The notes under the pieces were generated by a model. It had not been told where the DNA came from, did not search any database, and saw only the letters and a list, made by a program, of their open reading frames with translations. From Actinoplanes sp. NBRC 103695 (GTDB lineage: Bacteria; Actinomycetota; Actinomycetes; Mycobacteriales; Micromonosporaceae): a DNA stretch of 64,000 bases. The stretch is taken from the NCBI RefSeq assembly GCF_030269485.1, contig NZ_BSTL01000025.1, positions 82,162 through 146,161 on the forward strand, read 5' to 3'. This document shows positions 55,959-64,000 of this stretch, in pieces (position 1 is the stretch's first letter; each line of letters starts with the position of its first letter). The translations under genes were made by a program, and so were the position numbers.

Positions 55959-57158
55959 ATGAAGACATCGACGAAGATTGCCAGCGTGATGGTGGCCGCC
56001 ACCGCGGTCGTCGCGGCCTCGGTCCCGGTGGCCGGCGCGACGCCGATCACCCCGGACCGGACCGCTGTCCTCCAGCGTGACGCTGACGCGATGCTCGAGT
56101 ACGGCACCCCGGGCGTACTGGCCGAGGTGGACACGCCGCACGGCGACCTGCGGGTACGCAGCGGATTCGGCAACGTGGAGGCGGGCACGCCGGTGCCGTG
56201 GGACGCGAAGTTCCGGATCGGCAGCTTCACCAAGACGTACGTCGCGACGACGGTGCTCCAGCTGGTCGGCGAGGGCCGGCTGTCGCTGGACGACAAGGTC
56301 GACAAGGTGCTGCCGGGCGTGGTGCGCGGCAACGGCAACGACGGCCGCCGGATCACCGTGCGCCAGCTGCTTCAGCACACCAGCGGCCTGCCCGACTACC
56401 TGGCCGGGCTGCCGGACCTCTTCACCGAGGAGGGCTTCCAGCGGATCCGGTACCAGACCATCACGCCGGAGCGGGCGATCGAGCTCGCGATGGGTTTCCC
56501 GCCGGAGTTCGCGCCCGGCACCCAGTGGAACTACTCCAACACCAACTACATGCTGGCCGGGATGATCATCGAGAAGGTCACCGGGCACTCCTGGCAGTCG
56601 GAGGTGCAGCGCCGCATCATCAAACCCCTCCACCTCACCAACACCTACACCCCGGGTACGCGGACCACGATCCCGAACCCGCATGCGGTCGGCTACGAGC
56701 GCTTCCCCGGTGAGGGCGCGACCCCGGACGACCCGAAGTACGGCGAGCCGATCGACGCGACCAACCTGAACCCGTCCTGGGGCGGCGCCGCCGGCGAGAT
56801 GATCAGCACCGCGAGCGACGGCAACCGGTTCCTGCGCGCCCTGCTCGGCGGCCACCTGCTCCGGCCGGCGCAGCTCGCCGAGATGAAGCGCACGGTCCCG
56901 ACCAACGACGGTTTCCGGGGGAACTGGCCCGGCGCCCGCTACGGCCTGGGCCTGATGTACGTGCCGAACGAGTGCGGCGGCGCCTGGTCCCACGGCGGCG
57001 ACATCATGGGCTTCAAGACCCGTAACGGCGCCACCGGCGACGGTTCCCGCAGCGTCGTGATCACGTTCAACACCGACTCGTTCAAGCCGGACCCGGGCGT
57101 GCAGCCCCCGGCCACCGATGTCTCCATCCCGCTGATCAACCACGCCCTCTGCGGCTGA
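55959..57158 (+). CDS. serine hydrolase, beta-lactamase/DD-carboxypeptidase family
   Basis: 399 residues, secreted (signal peptide to about 27, ending AGA). The class C/DD-peptidase triad motifs are all visible: SFTK at 89-92 (SxxK), YSN in WNYSNTNY (about 190), and HGG in WSHGGDIMG near the C-terminus. Length and the ELAMGFPPEFAPG segment resemble D-alanyl-D-alanine carboxypeptidase type B (R61-like). Single gene, divergent from the dehydratase gene. Confidence 0.9.
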   Translation: MKTSTKIASVMVAATAVVAASVPVAGATPITPDRTAVLQRDADAMLEYGTPGVLAEVDTPHGDLRVRSGFGNVEAGTPVPWDAKFRIGSFTKTYVATTVLQLVGEGRLSLDDKVDKVLPGVVRGNGNDGRRITVRQLLQHTSGLPDYLAGLPDLFTEEGFQRIRYQTITPERAIELAMGFPPEFAPGTQWNYSNTNYMLAGMIIEKVTGHSWQSEVQRRIIKPLHLTNTYTPGTRTTIPNPHAVGYERFPGEGATPDDPKYGEPIDATNLNPSWGGAAGEMISTASDGNRFLRALLGGHLLRPAQLAEMKRTVPTNDGFRGNWPGARYGLGLMYVPNECGGAWSHGGDIMGFKTRNGATGDGSRSVVITFNTDSFKPDPGVQPPATDVSIPLINHALCG

Positions 57159-57182
57159 CGCTGACCAACAGCGAGCCGGGAC

Positions 57183-57325
57183 TCAGAGACTGATCCGGGA
57201 GAACAGCGACTCACCCGCGGCACGAGCGTCGGCGGCCGGCTCACTGAGCTCGGCCGCCACCTCGCGCAGGTGGTCCGCGGGGTAGAGCTCGTCGAACTCC
57301 TCGTCCGCCCCAACAGAGACACTTG
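57183..57325 (-). other. short open frame with coding bias but no start codon
   Basis: The minus frame reads ADEEFDELYPADHLREVAAE and ends ESLFSRISL at 57183. Codon use is good, but no ATG or GTG precedes it. It may be a truncated gene end, or translated from an unusual start. It lies between the serine hydrolase and the zinc-finger membrane gene. Confidence 0.25.
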
Positions 57326-57366
57326 CCGGCGGGAACTATAGGGCTGGGATGGGCGACCATAGGGGT

Positions 57367-58122
57367 ATGGCGTGTGATCGGTGGCGCGAGATGCTGTCCG
57401 CGCAGCTCGACGGCGAGGACGACCCGGCCGACCGGCCCCGGGTCGACGAGCACGTGGCGGGTTGTGCCGCGTGCCGCGAGTGGCTGGACCAGGCCGCCGC
57501 GGTGAACAGACTGACCCGGACGAGCCTGGCGACCCCGGTGCCGGACCTGACCGCGGCGATCCTGGCTGCCGTGCCGGAACGCAAGCCGCCGCTGCTCTCC
57601 CGGGCCTGGCTCTTCGTCGCGCTGGCGGCGGTCGGCGCGGTGCAGCTGATCCTCGGGCTGTCCCAGGTCGGCGGGGTGGCCGGGAGTCACACCGACCACG
57701 CGGGCCTGGACGCCACTCCGGGGCATCTCTGGCACGAGTCGGCCGCCTGGAACGTCGCGGTCGGCGCCGCATTCCTCTTCATCGCCCTGCGCCGCTCCCG
57801 CCCGTCCGGCCTGGTGCCGATGCTCACCGCGTTCGTCGGCATGCTCCTGCTGCTGTCGGTGAACGACCTCTCGGCCGGCCGCGTCGACGCCCAGCGCCTG
57901 ATCAGCCACGGTTTCGTGCTGGTGGGATATCTGCTCGTCGTGGCCCTGTCCCGCAAGCGGACCGCGCCCGCTCCGCCGGGGTCGCACGCGACGACCGGCT
58001 GGCGAGCGCATTTCGACGAGGCCGAGGACACCGTCGAGGAGGCGCCGGCCGGACCGCGGCTGCGGCTCGTGCCCCGCACCGGCCCGATGACCGCGCGCCA
58101 CGAGGAGCGCCGAGCGGCTTAA
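57367..58122 (+). CDS. zinc-finger (zf-HC2) membrane protein with four helices
   Basis: 251 residues. Residues 1-45 form an anti-sigma-type zinc motif: CDRWREMLSAQLDGED and VDEHVAGCAACREWL (HxxxCxxC). Transmembrane helices lie near 82-103, 131-148, 153-170 and 184-203. The tail (210-251) is acidic then basic. Most zf-HC2 anti-sigma factors have one helix; four is unusual. No sigma gene is adjacent, so the partner is unknown. ATG 57367 with AGGGGT upstream. Confidence 0.75.
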   Translation: MACDRWREMLSAQLDGEDDPADRPRVDEHVAGCAACREWLDQAAAVNRLTRTSLATPVPDLTAAILAAVPERKPPLLSRAWLFVALAAVGAVQLILGLSQVGGVAGSHTDHAGLDATPGHLWHESAAWNVAVGAAFLFIALRRSRPSGLVPMLTAFVGMLLLLSVNDLSAGRVDAQRLISHGFVLVGYLLVVALSRKRTAPAPPGSHATTGWRAHFDEAEDTVEEAPAGPRLRLVPRTGPMTARHEERRAA

Positions 58123-58142
58123 AAGGCCGAGCGGCTTAAAAG
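58109..58142 (+). repeat. 17-bp perfect tandem duplication over a stop codon
   Basis: GCCGAGCGGCTTAAAAG occurs at 58109-58125 and 58126-58142. The first copy contains the TAA that ends the zinc-finger gene; the second repeats it and reaches into the convergent gene end. Confidence 0.9.
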
Positions 58143-58375
58143 GAGGAAGAGGGCCGGACGGATAACTCACGCCACTCGTCGTCCGGCCCGGCCAGAAGCG
58201 CACGCACCGTGTCCAACGCGGCGTCCTCGCCGTCGAACTCGAAGAAGTGGGAGACGCCGTCACCGCCACCGGTGCGCTGCTCCACATACCACTGATCGCC
58301 GCTCACGCGAAGGTAGACATCCTTGCGCCCGAGGCGACCCCACTTGCCGTTCCACCAGTGCTTACGCTGCTCCAT
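58136..58375 (-). CDS. small hypothetical protein
   Basis: 79 residues: WWNGKWGRLGRKDVYLRVSG, VEQRTGGGDGVSHFFEFDG, then an acidic helix. A single small beta-rich domain, family unknown. The ATG at 58375 has good codon bias after it. It converges on the zinc-finger gene. Trp-rich ends are typical of small cytoplasmic domains of unknown function in actinobacteria. Confidence 0.6.
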   Translation of the reverse strand: MEQRKHWWNGKWGRLGRKDVYLRVSGDQWYVEQRTGGGDGVSHFFEFDGEDAALDTVRALLAGPDDEWRELSVRPSSSF

Positions 58376-58443
58376 CCCGGCACTGTATCGAACATGTGTT
58401 CGAACAGCGCCGGGCGGGGTGGATCTTTTGGGAGGAGCATCGG

Positions 58444-58899
58444 TCAGCGGTGCTGCGGCGGCTCCTGGTCCCGTGCGGTGTGAGCGTTGACGTCACTCAC
58501 CGCACCCGGCCCGGCACGATTGGCCACCAGCGCGTCGCGGATCTGGGTCAGCAGCACGATGTCCTCGCTGGGCGCGGCCGGCGGCGGCTCCTCACCGCGG
58601 GCGCGGCGCTCGGCGAGCTTGTTGAGCGGGAAGACGACCAGGAAGTAGAGCACGGCAGCGGTCAGCACGAAGGTGATGAGCGCGTTCAGGAACGTCGCGT
58701 AGTCGAAAAACACACCGTCGCGCGCCTTCCAAGCGCCGGCGCCGACGCCCGTCCCACCGCCGATCAGCTGGATCAGCGGCTTGAGGAAGCCGTTGGTGAA
58801 CGCGGTGACCACCGTGGTGAAGGCGGCGCCGATGACGATGCCGACGGCGAGGTCGACGACGTTCCCGCGCATGATGAAGTCTTTGAAGCCTTTGAGCAT
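58444..58899 (-). CDS. mscL: large-conductance mechanosensitive channel
   Basis: 151 residues. N-terminal amphipathic helix (MLKGFKDFIMRGN), TM1 with the pore seal VVDLAVGIVIGAAFTTVV, loop, and TM2 AVLYFLVVFPLNKLAERRARG are the standard MscL layout, and the length fits. It forms a pentameric pore that opens under osmotic downshock. ATG 58899. The gene ends just before the small hypothetical gene on the same strand. Confidence 0.97.
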   Translation of the reverse strand: MLKGFKDFIMRGNVVDLAVGIVIGAAFTTVVTAFTNGFLKPLIQLIGGGTGVGAGAWKARDGVFFDYATFLNALITFVLTAAVLYFLVVFPLNKLAERRARGEEPPPAAPSEDIVLLTQIRDALVANRAGPGAVSDVNAHTARDQEPPQHR

Positions 58900-58965
58900 G
58901 AAGCACTCCTGGATGAGAGCCGAGGGATTTCAGGCAGCAGTTGCCCGCCGCAGGTCCCCGACAAA

Positions 58966-60114
58966 CTACGCCGAACGCACACGATGCGGCAGAGGCGACA
59001 TCGGCGCGAGCGCGTGCGCGGCCAAGAATCCGTCGACCGCGCTCTGCCAGGGAAAAGTCTCGGCGCGAGCACGTGCTTCGGTACGCCGATCGGGCCGCTC
59101 GAGCAAGGCGCGCACCGCCGCCGCGTACTCCGCCCCTCCGCCTCCGGCGGCCAGGCCGGCCTCGCCGATCACCTCGGGCAGCGCGCTCTCCGCACTCACC
59201 ACCACCGGCGTGCCGCTCGCGAGCGCCTCCAGCGCGGCCAGCCCGAACGTCTCCACCGGCCCGGGCGCCAGCACCACGTCGGCGGTCGCCAGCAGCGTCG
59301 CCAGCTCGTTCCGGTCCTTCAGATAGCCGGTGAACCGGGCCGGCAGCCCACGCACGGCCGCCTCCTCCTGCAGGGCCTGACGCAGCGGCCCGCCACCGGC
59401 CACCACCAGCACCGCCGGCACGCCCTCGGCCCGGAGCGCCGCCACGGCCGCCAGCGACCGCCGCGGTTTCTTCTCCGCCGACAACCGCCCACAGTGCACC
59501 AGCAGGACATCTCCGTCGGCCGCCCACTTCCGCCGCGCCACGGGGTCATGCCGGTCCGGCCCAAACCCCTCGAGATCCACTCCCAGGGGTACGCGGAGCA
59601 GGTTCGTCGCCCCGATCCGCTTGAACTCCGTGGCCGCCCAGCCGGTCGTGCACACCACGATGTCGTGCGCGGCGGCCGTCCGGGCGTTCAGCAGATCCGC
59701 CGCCCGCTCCCCGGCCCGCGCCCACGGCCCGAACATCCGTCCCAGCCCGTCCAGGCTCTCGTGCGAGACCATCATCGACCGGATCTCCCGGCGCCGGGCC
59801 CACGAGCCGATCCACCGCAGCGTGGTCCGGTCGGACACCTCGAGCCGGTCGGGCGCCAGCCAGGACAGCACCTTGCCGACCCGCCGCCGGTCGATCAGCG
59901 CCCGGTAGCCGCCCAGCCCCGGCACCCTCGGCGCGGCCAGCGTGATCACCCGGCCCTGCTCGGTCTCCTGCTCGCTGTCCCGTTCACCGGGCACCACCAG
60001 CACCGCCTCGTGGCCGGCTCGCTGGTATCCGGCGCCGAGTTCCCGGAGCGCCGTCCGTAACCCACCCGACGTCTCGGTGACGAAGTTCGCCACCCGGACG
60101 ATCCGCACTCCCAT
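58966..60114 (-). CDS. GT4-family glycosyltransferase
   Basis: 382 residues, GT-B fold. The N-terminal domain begins VRIVRVANFVTETSGGLRTAL. The C-terminal domain shows LVHCGRLSAEKKPRRSLAAV, and the GT4 nucleotide-binding segment PGPVETFGLAALEALASGTPVV with the EX7E glutamates. It lies ten bases after the MgtA-like gene (coupled). The pair probably builds mannose-containing glycolipid or lipoarabinomannan-type envelope glycans. ATG 60114. Confidence 0.85.
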   Translation of the reverse strand: MGVRIVRVANFVTETSGGLRTALRELGAGYQRAGHEAVLVVPGERDSEQETEQGRVITLAAPRVPGLGGYRALIDRRRVGKVLSWLAPDRLEVSDRTTLRWIGSWARRREIRSMMVSHESLDGLGRMFGPWARAGERAADLLNARTAAAHDIVVCTTGWAATEFKRIGATNLLRVPLGVDLEGFGPDRHDPVARRKWAADGDVLLVHCGRLSAEKKPRRSLAAVAALRAEGVPAVLVVAGGGPLRQALQEEAAVRGLPARFTGYLKDRNELATLLATADVVLAPGPVETFGLAALEALASGTPVVVSAESALPEVIGEAGLAAGGGGAEYAAAVRALLERPDRRTEARARAETFPWQSAVDGFLAAHALAPMSPLPHRVRSA

Positions 60115-60124
60115 ACCCACCCTT

Positions 60125-61258
60125 TCAGGCCGCCGTCGCCAGCACCGGCGCCGCCGTCGTCTCCAGTACAGCTCGGTAGTGGCCGATCAGCTCGTCACCC
60201 ACGGCGGACCAGCTGCGGCCCTCGATCGCGGCACGACCCGCCACCCCGTAGGCGGCCCGCCGCCCCGGATCCGCGGCCAGCCCAGCGACCGCGTCGGTGA
60301 AGCCCCGCTCGACGAACGGCGGAACGAGAAGCCCGGTCAGGTCGTGGTGCACCAGGTCGAGCGGGCCACCCGCGGCCGGCGCCACCACGGGCACCCCGCT
60401 GGCCATCGCCTCCTGGATCGCCTGCCCGAACGTCTCGTACGGACCGGTGTGCGCGAAGACGTCCAGCGACGCGTACAGCCGGGACAGCTCCTCGCCGTGC
60501 TTGACCCCGAGGAACGTCGCTTCCGGGAGCGCCTTGTGCAGATCGCCGGCGGCGGGTCCGTCGCCGACCACGACCAGGCGTACGCCGGGCAGCCGGCTCA
60601 CGCCCGCCAGCAGGTCGACCTGCTTCTCCACCGCGAGCCGGCCGATGAAGCCGACGATCACCTCGCCGTGGGGCGCGAGCCGGCGGCGCAGGTCCTCGTC
60701 GCGGTGGCGGGGGTGGAACCGCACGTCGTCGACGCCCCGGCGCCAGAGGTGCAGGCGGTCCACGCCGTGGGCGGTCAGGGCGGCGGCCGATTCGGTGGAC
60801 GGGACCAGGGTCCGGTCGGCTTTGTTGTGGACCTTGCGGATCCAGCTCCAGGCCGCCCGCTCCGTCATGCCGAGGTGATACAGCTTGGCGTACGCGGCGA
60901 TGTCGGTCTGGTAGACGGCGACCATGGGCAGTCGCAGCGAGCGGGCCGCGGAGGCGCCCCACGCTCCGAGGAAGAAGGGGCTGGCCAGGTGGACCACGTC
61001 GGTGCGGTGCGCGCGCATGGCCGCCGTGAGGGCCGGCGTCGGCAGGCCGAGTCGCAGCTCCGGATAGCCGGGCATCGGCACCGAGGAGATCCGGTACACC
61101 GGGTACGGGACGTCGACCGGGGTGCGGCCGGCGTGACGTGCGGCGATGACGATCGGTTGATGGCCGCGTTGCAACAGGTGCTCGGCGGTACGGACCACCG
61201 AGTTGGCGACGCCGTTCACCAAAGGTAGGAAAGACTCCGTGACCAAGGCGACTCGCAT
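60125..61258 (-). CDS. GT4-family mannosyltransferase, MgtA-like
   Basis: 377 residues. MRVALVTESFLPLVNGVANSVVRT is the typical start of the MgtA branch (GDP-mannose-dependent alpha-mannosyltransferase). C-terminal domain: VIVGFIGRLAVEKQVDLLAG and TGPYETFGQAIQEAMASGVPVV (EX7E). The start ATG 61258 matches this family beginning; in-frame starts at 61282 and 61333 are also open. First of a two-gene operon, ten bases before the second GT4 gene. Confidence 0.88.
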   Translation of the reverse strand: MRVALVTESFLPLVNGVANSVVRTAEHLLQRGHQPIVIAARHAGRTPVDVPYPVYRISSVPMPGYPELRLGLPTPALTAAMRAHRTDVVHLASPFFLGAWGASAARSLRLPMVAVYQTDIAAYAKLYHLGMTERAAWSWIRKVHNKADRTLVPSTESAAALTAHGVDRLHLWRRGVDDVRFHPRHRDEDLRRRLAPHGEVIVGFIGRLAVEKQVDLLAGVSRLPGVRLVVVGDGPAAGDLHKALPEATFLGVKHGEELSRLYASLDVFAHTGPYETFGQAIQEAMASGVPVVAPAAGGPLDLVHHDLTGLLVPPFVERGFTDAVAGLAADPGRRAAYGVAGRAAIEGRSWSAVGDELIGHYRAVLETTAAPVLATAA

Positions 61259-61396
61259 ACCGCTGAGGATGATCGGAGGCATTGACCGCACCCGGCGCGA
61301 GCTGATGACATGCAGCGGAACGCTGGGCAACATGATCGCATTTCAGCCAGTGTTCGCCCAGCGGCCGCAATGCGGTGGTGGACGGCCGAGAGAGTG

Positions 61397-63196
61397 ATGC
61401 CCGTGGATCGACGTAACTTGCTTCGGACGGCTGCGGCCGCTCCGGCCGTACCCCTGCTCCTGTCCGCCTCGACACCCGCCCAGGCCGACGCCGCGCCGGC
61501 GGGCAAAGGCCCCGGCCGCTTCGCGATCGCCGTGCTGCCGGACACCCAGTACCTTTTCGACGCGGACGCCGCGGACCCGGCGCCGCTGCGCGAGACGTTC
61601 CGCTATCTGGTGCAGCAGCGGGCTGCCGTCTTCCTGACGCACCTGGGCGACGTCACCGAGCACGGGACGGCCGCCGAGATCGCGCTGGCGTCGAGGACCT
61701 TCGAGCAGATCGATGGGAAGCTGCCCTACAGCGTGCTGGCCGGCAACCACGACATCAACGGCGGCACCACCGACGAGCGCGGCGACAGCCCGTACCTGCG
61801 GGCGTTCGGCCCGCACCGGTTCGCCGGCCGCCCCACGTTCCTCGGCGCTTCCCCCGGCGGCTACAACAGCGCCCACCTGTTCAACGGCGCCGGCCGCCAG
61901 TGGATGGTCCTGGCGCTCGACTGGCAGATCTCGGATACCGGGCTGGCCTGGGCACGCGACATGATCGCCGCGCATCCCCGCGTGCCGGTCATCCTCACGA
62001 CGCACGACCTCGCGTTCCCCGACTACGCGGGCAAGGCGGCGATCTCCGACCGCGGCCGGCGCCTGTGGGACGGCCTGATCGCCGACCACGACCAGATCTT
62101 CCTCACCCTGAACGGGCACCACTGGCCGCCGGCACGCACGGTCCTGCCGAACACCGCCGGCCACGACGTCCACGTGCACATCACCAACTACCAGGACCGC
62201 TACTACGGAGGGGCGGCGATGATCCGCCTCTACACGTTCGACCTGGCTCGCAACGTGATCGACGTGGAGACCTTCTCGCCCTGGTTCCTGGCCCGCAAGC
62301 CGGCCACGCCGCTGGAGTCCGAGGTCAGCCAGCTCACCGGCCCCGACGACCGGTTCAGCTTGGCCATCGACTTCCGGTCCCGCTTCGCCGGCTTCGACCC
62401 GCCGGCGCTGCCCGCTCCCCGCCCCGCGGCCTCGGTGATCAGCAGGCAGACGGTCGCCTACTGGCGGTTCGACGGCGCGGGCCAGTCGGTCGGCGACGGC
62501 GCGGTGGTGCGAGACCAGACAGGCAAAGGCAACGATCTTTCGGTACGCCGACTGGCGAACAGCGGTCCGGAAATGTTGGAGCTCAGCACCGACCACCACG
62601 AGAACGCACCCGCGCACACGAGCTTGCGCTTCGACGGTGGCAAGAACCCCGACCGTGGCGCCATCCTGCAGACCGGCCCGAACGCCCCGGTCAACAGCAT
62701 GAAGTTCCTGGACGGCTACACCATCGAAACGTTCCTCAAGCTGCCCGACCCGTTCGTGGGCGACCACGCGTTCATGGGAATCTGGAGTTTCGAGGGCCGC
62801 AACGGCGACGCCGGCAAGACGAACGGCTGGTCTCCCTTGGAGTGCACCTGCAGCCTGAACCTGTCGTCGGAGCGCTTCCTGCAGTACGTCGTCTACCCCG
62901 AGACGGTGGACGCGTCCCCCACGTCATGGAGCCACGCCTTGCCGATGGGCAGGTGGACGCACGTAGCGGTGGTGAACGACAGCCGCCACACAACCGTCTA
63001 CGTGGACGGCGCCCCCATTGTCCGCAATCCCGGCCAGTTCTCCCGCGGCATCGCCACCCTCGGCCGCCCCTTCACGATCGGTGCGACATCCTTCGATCTG
63101 CGCTACGGCCAAGGCTTCTACGGCTGGCTCGGTGACACCCGCATCACTGCCCGCGCCCTGCCCCCAAAGCAGTTTCTCTCACCGCCCGCGCCCTGA
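61397..63196 (+). CDS. Tat-exported metallophosphoesterase with LamG/concanavalin-like domain
   Basis: 599 residues. The twin-arginine signal is at residues 4-6 (DRRNLLR) with cleavage near 30. The calcineurin-like domain has AVLPDTQYLFDADA (D), LTHLGDVTEHG, VLAGNHDING, TTHDLAF and LNGHHWPP as metal-ligand blocks (about 45-260). After a linker, residues 370-590 are a LamG/ConA-like beta-sandwich (YWRFDGAGQSVGDGAVV; WTHVAVVNDSRHTTVYVDG). It is probably a secreted phosphodiesterase or phosphatase with a carbohydrate-binding tail. ATG 61397 or GTG 61394. Confidence 0.87.
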   Translation: MPVDRRNLLRTAAAAPAVPLLLSASTPAQADAAPAGKGPGRFAIAVLPDTQYLFDADAADPAPLRETFRYLVQQRAAVFLTHLGDVTEHGTAAEIALASRTFEQIDGKLPYSVLAGNHDINGGTTDERGDSPYLRAFGPHRFAGRPTFLGASPGGYNSAHLFNGAGRQWMVLALDWQISDTGLAWARDMIAAHPRVPVILTTHDLAFPDYAGKAAISDRGRRLWDGLIADHDQIFLTLNGHHWPPARTVLPNTAGHDVHVHITNYQDRYYGGAAMIRLYTFDLARNVIDVETFSPWFLARKPATPLESEVSQLTGPDDRFSLAIDFRSRFAGFDPPALPAPRPAASVISRQTVAYWRFDGAGQSVGDGAVVRDQTGKGNDLSVRRLANSGPEMLELSTDHHENAPAHTSLRFDGGKNPDRGAILQTGPNAPVNSMKFLDGYTIETFLKLPDPFVGDHAFMGIWSFEGRNGDAGKTNGWSPLECTCSLNLSSERFLQYVVYPETVDASPTSWSHALPMGRWTHVAVVNDSRHTTVYVDGAPIVRNPGQFSRGIATLGRPFTIGATSFDLRYGQGFYGWLGDTRITARALPPKQFLSPPAP

Positions 63197-63263
63197 CCCG
63201 CCCGCGCCCTGACCCGCCCGCGCCCTGACCCGCCCGCGCCCTGACCCCGCTCGCGTCCTGACC
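63183..63263 (+). repeat. 16-bp tandem repeat over the metallophosphatase stop codon
   Basis: CGCCCGCGCCCTGACC repeats exactly at 63183, 63199, 63215 and 63231, with a decayed fifth copy to 63263. Each unit contains a TGA; the first is the stop codon of the metallophosphatase gene. Confidence 0.9.
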
Positions 63264-63270
63264 CTTCTGT

Positions 63271-63291
63271 AACCGCCGGCGCGAGGCGGTT
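63271..63291 (+). terminator. stem-loop terminator
   Basis: AACCGCC at 63271-63277 pairs with GGCGGTT at 63285-63291 over a seven-base loop, followed by TTCTGACTTC. It follows the metallophosphatase gene and its repeats. Confidence 0.6.
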
Positions 63292-63392
63292 TCTGACTTC
63301 GCTCTGATTTCACTCTCAGGATCCGTCGACGCCACGTGGGATCCGTCATAGGCTGTCGGCCCGGCAGACGCCAGGTGACGGAAGGCACACTC

Positions 63393-63803
63393 ATGCCCGA
63401 CACCCTCCTACCCGACAGCTCGGTCGACATCCACACGGATGTCGACGGCAGCCTGGTGGTCCAGCCTCACGGTGCGATGGACGACGGCTGCGCCGTGCAT
63501 TTCCGCCAGGTCCTGGTCCACGCGATCCGCAAGGTGCGCCCCCTGCGCCTGATCCTGGACCTGGCCGATGTCTCGGATGTCGATCCGATCAACCTCGGCA
63601 CCTTGGCGGCGCTCTGTGACTTGGCAGACGACCATCACGTGATCGTCTTCATGGACAACTCGTCGACCACGATCGCCGACCAGCTCCAGGCCGCCGGCGT
63701 CCCCCGCCAGCGCCTCCGCCTACGTTCACCGAGCACACTTCACCTCTTCGCGGAAAACAAGAATGACTTCTTCGCGGAAAACAAAAATGGCCCGCCCGGT
63801 TAG
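63393..63803 (+). CDS. STAS-domain protein lacking the phospho-serine
   Basis: 136 residues. The STAS fold is seen in SLVVQPHGAMDDGCAVHFRQ, PLRLILDLADVSDVDPINLGTLAAL and HHVIVFMDNS. In anti-sigma antagonists the segment after the central strand is DSSGLG with a phosphorylated Ser; here it is DPINLG, so it cannot be controlled by that phosphorylation. The C-terminus has an in-frame duplication FAENKNDF/FAENKNG. It could be a constitutive partner of the HATPase regulators elsewhere in the window. The ATG at 63393 has GGAAGG upstream. Confidence 0.75.
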   Translation: MPDTLLPDSSVDIHTDVDGSLVVQPHGAMDDGCAVHFRQVLVHAIRKVRPLRLILDLADVSDVDPINLGTLAALCDLADDHHVIVFMDNSSTTIADQLQAAGVPRQRLRLRSPSTLHLFAENKNDFFAENKNGPPG

Positions 63804-63837
63804 GGGCAGGCCATAAAAGCATTGTCCAGGGAAAACA

Positions 63838-63868
63838 GTTGAGGCCCCACCAGTGGTGGGGCCTCAAC
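63838..63868 (-). terminator. rRNA operon terminator
   Basis: GTTGAGGCCCCACC at 63838-63851 pairs perfectly with 63855-63868 (14 bp, three-base loop). Read on the minus strand it follows the 5S gene and is succeeded by TGTTTTCCC, a T-rich tail, giving a strong intrinsic terminator. Confidence 0.9.
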
Positions 63869-63879
63869 CATACGTTTAG

Positions 63880-63997
63880 TCCGGCGGCGTCCTACTCTCC
63901 CACACCCTCCCGAGTGCAGTACCATCGGCGCTGGCAGGCTTAGCTTCCGGGTTCGGAATGAGACCGGGCGTTTCCCTGCCGCTATGACCACCGAAAC
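63880..63997 (-). rRNA. rrf: 5S ribosomal RNA
   Basis: About 118 bases on the minus strand, starting GTTTCGGTGGTCATAGCG and ending GACGCCGCCGGAC. It includes the internal CCGAACCCGGAAGCTAAG loop and the GATGGTACTGC segment that mark actinobacterial 5S. The rest of the rRNA operon (23S, 16S) must lie beyond the right edge. Confidence 0.97.
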
Positions 63998-64000
63998 ACT

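Noticed and set aside
54909..57143. 744-codon minus-strand open frame
   Set aside because: Shadow over the serine hydrolase and dehydratase genes; no plausible protein text.

Overview
The window is about 70% G+C with the codon bias of a high-GC Gram-positive. The gene content points to an actinobacterium: a mycothiol/mycoredoxin-type arsenate reductase, a SigB/SigF-type sigma factor with small HATPase regulators, zinc-finger anti-sigma proteins, an MgtA-like mannosyltransferase, an L,D-transpeptidase and a CGNR protein. The overall look suggests a Micromonosporaceae/Actinoplanes-type soil organism, but that is inference from family repertoire, not a measured placement. A 5S rRNA (minus strand, at the right edge) and a tRNA-Lys(TTT) at 39.2 kb are the only RNA genes found.

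Left part, 1-26.6 kb: first comes a divergent arsenic-type locus. A five-gene minus operon encodes a small four-CCG cysteine peptide, an M28 peptidase, ArsR, a GNAT acetyltransferase and a flavoprotein running off the edge. It faces a plus operon of ArsR, an aquaglyceroporin-like channel and ArsC. Next are single metabolic genes (SDR, amidase, NADP-binding oxidoreductase with a divergent MerR regulator). A response regulator/histidine kinase pair then faces a lipoprotein / adaptor / ABC ATPase / MacB-type permease operon, with CGGTGAAAC repeats between them. A 1047-residue TPR membrane protein and a very large (about 1800 aa) Ser/Thr kinase-ATPase-GAF-GGDEF protein close this part.

Middle part, 26.6-39.2 kb, is a decay zone. 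It holds remnants of IS21 (IstA), IS5-like and IS1380-like transposases. It also holds broken pieces of DUF6461, PHP-phosphoesterase, nitronate monooxygenase, FAD-oxidoreductase and CmtR-type ArsR genes, and a 114-bp duplicated segment. Intact genes are interspersed: a uridine-kinase-like P-loop kinase, a secreted beta-propeller, an ECF sigma/anti-sigma pair, a peroxiredoxin, a secreted I36-type inhibitor, an HTH regulator and a Clp_N-only protein. The zone stops at the 3' end of tRNA-Lys, which is what an old integration site would look like, although no second att copy was seen.

Right part, 39.2-64 kb, is orderly and gene-dense. It contains a KAS-III-like enzyme with a serpin-like protein, an ECF sigma factor, a frameshifted AraC regulator, SthA transhydrogenase, an L,D-transpeptidase and a CGNR regulator. 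A stress-signalling block follows (HATPase, response regulator, HATPase, SigB-type sigma). After it come a lysozyme-like/FG-GAP secreted protein, alpha/beta hydrolase, PLP-dependent dehydratase, serine hydrolase, zinc-finger membrane protein, MscL, two GT4 glycosyltransferases, a Tat-type metallophosphatase-LamG protein, a STAS protein and the end of an rRNA operon.

Several genes carry single-base frameshifts. Some of the shifts lie in short homopolymers, so part of the apparent decay could be sequence error. No CRISPR array, intact prophage, intact insertion sequence or complete biosynthetic cluster was seen.
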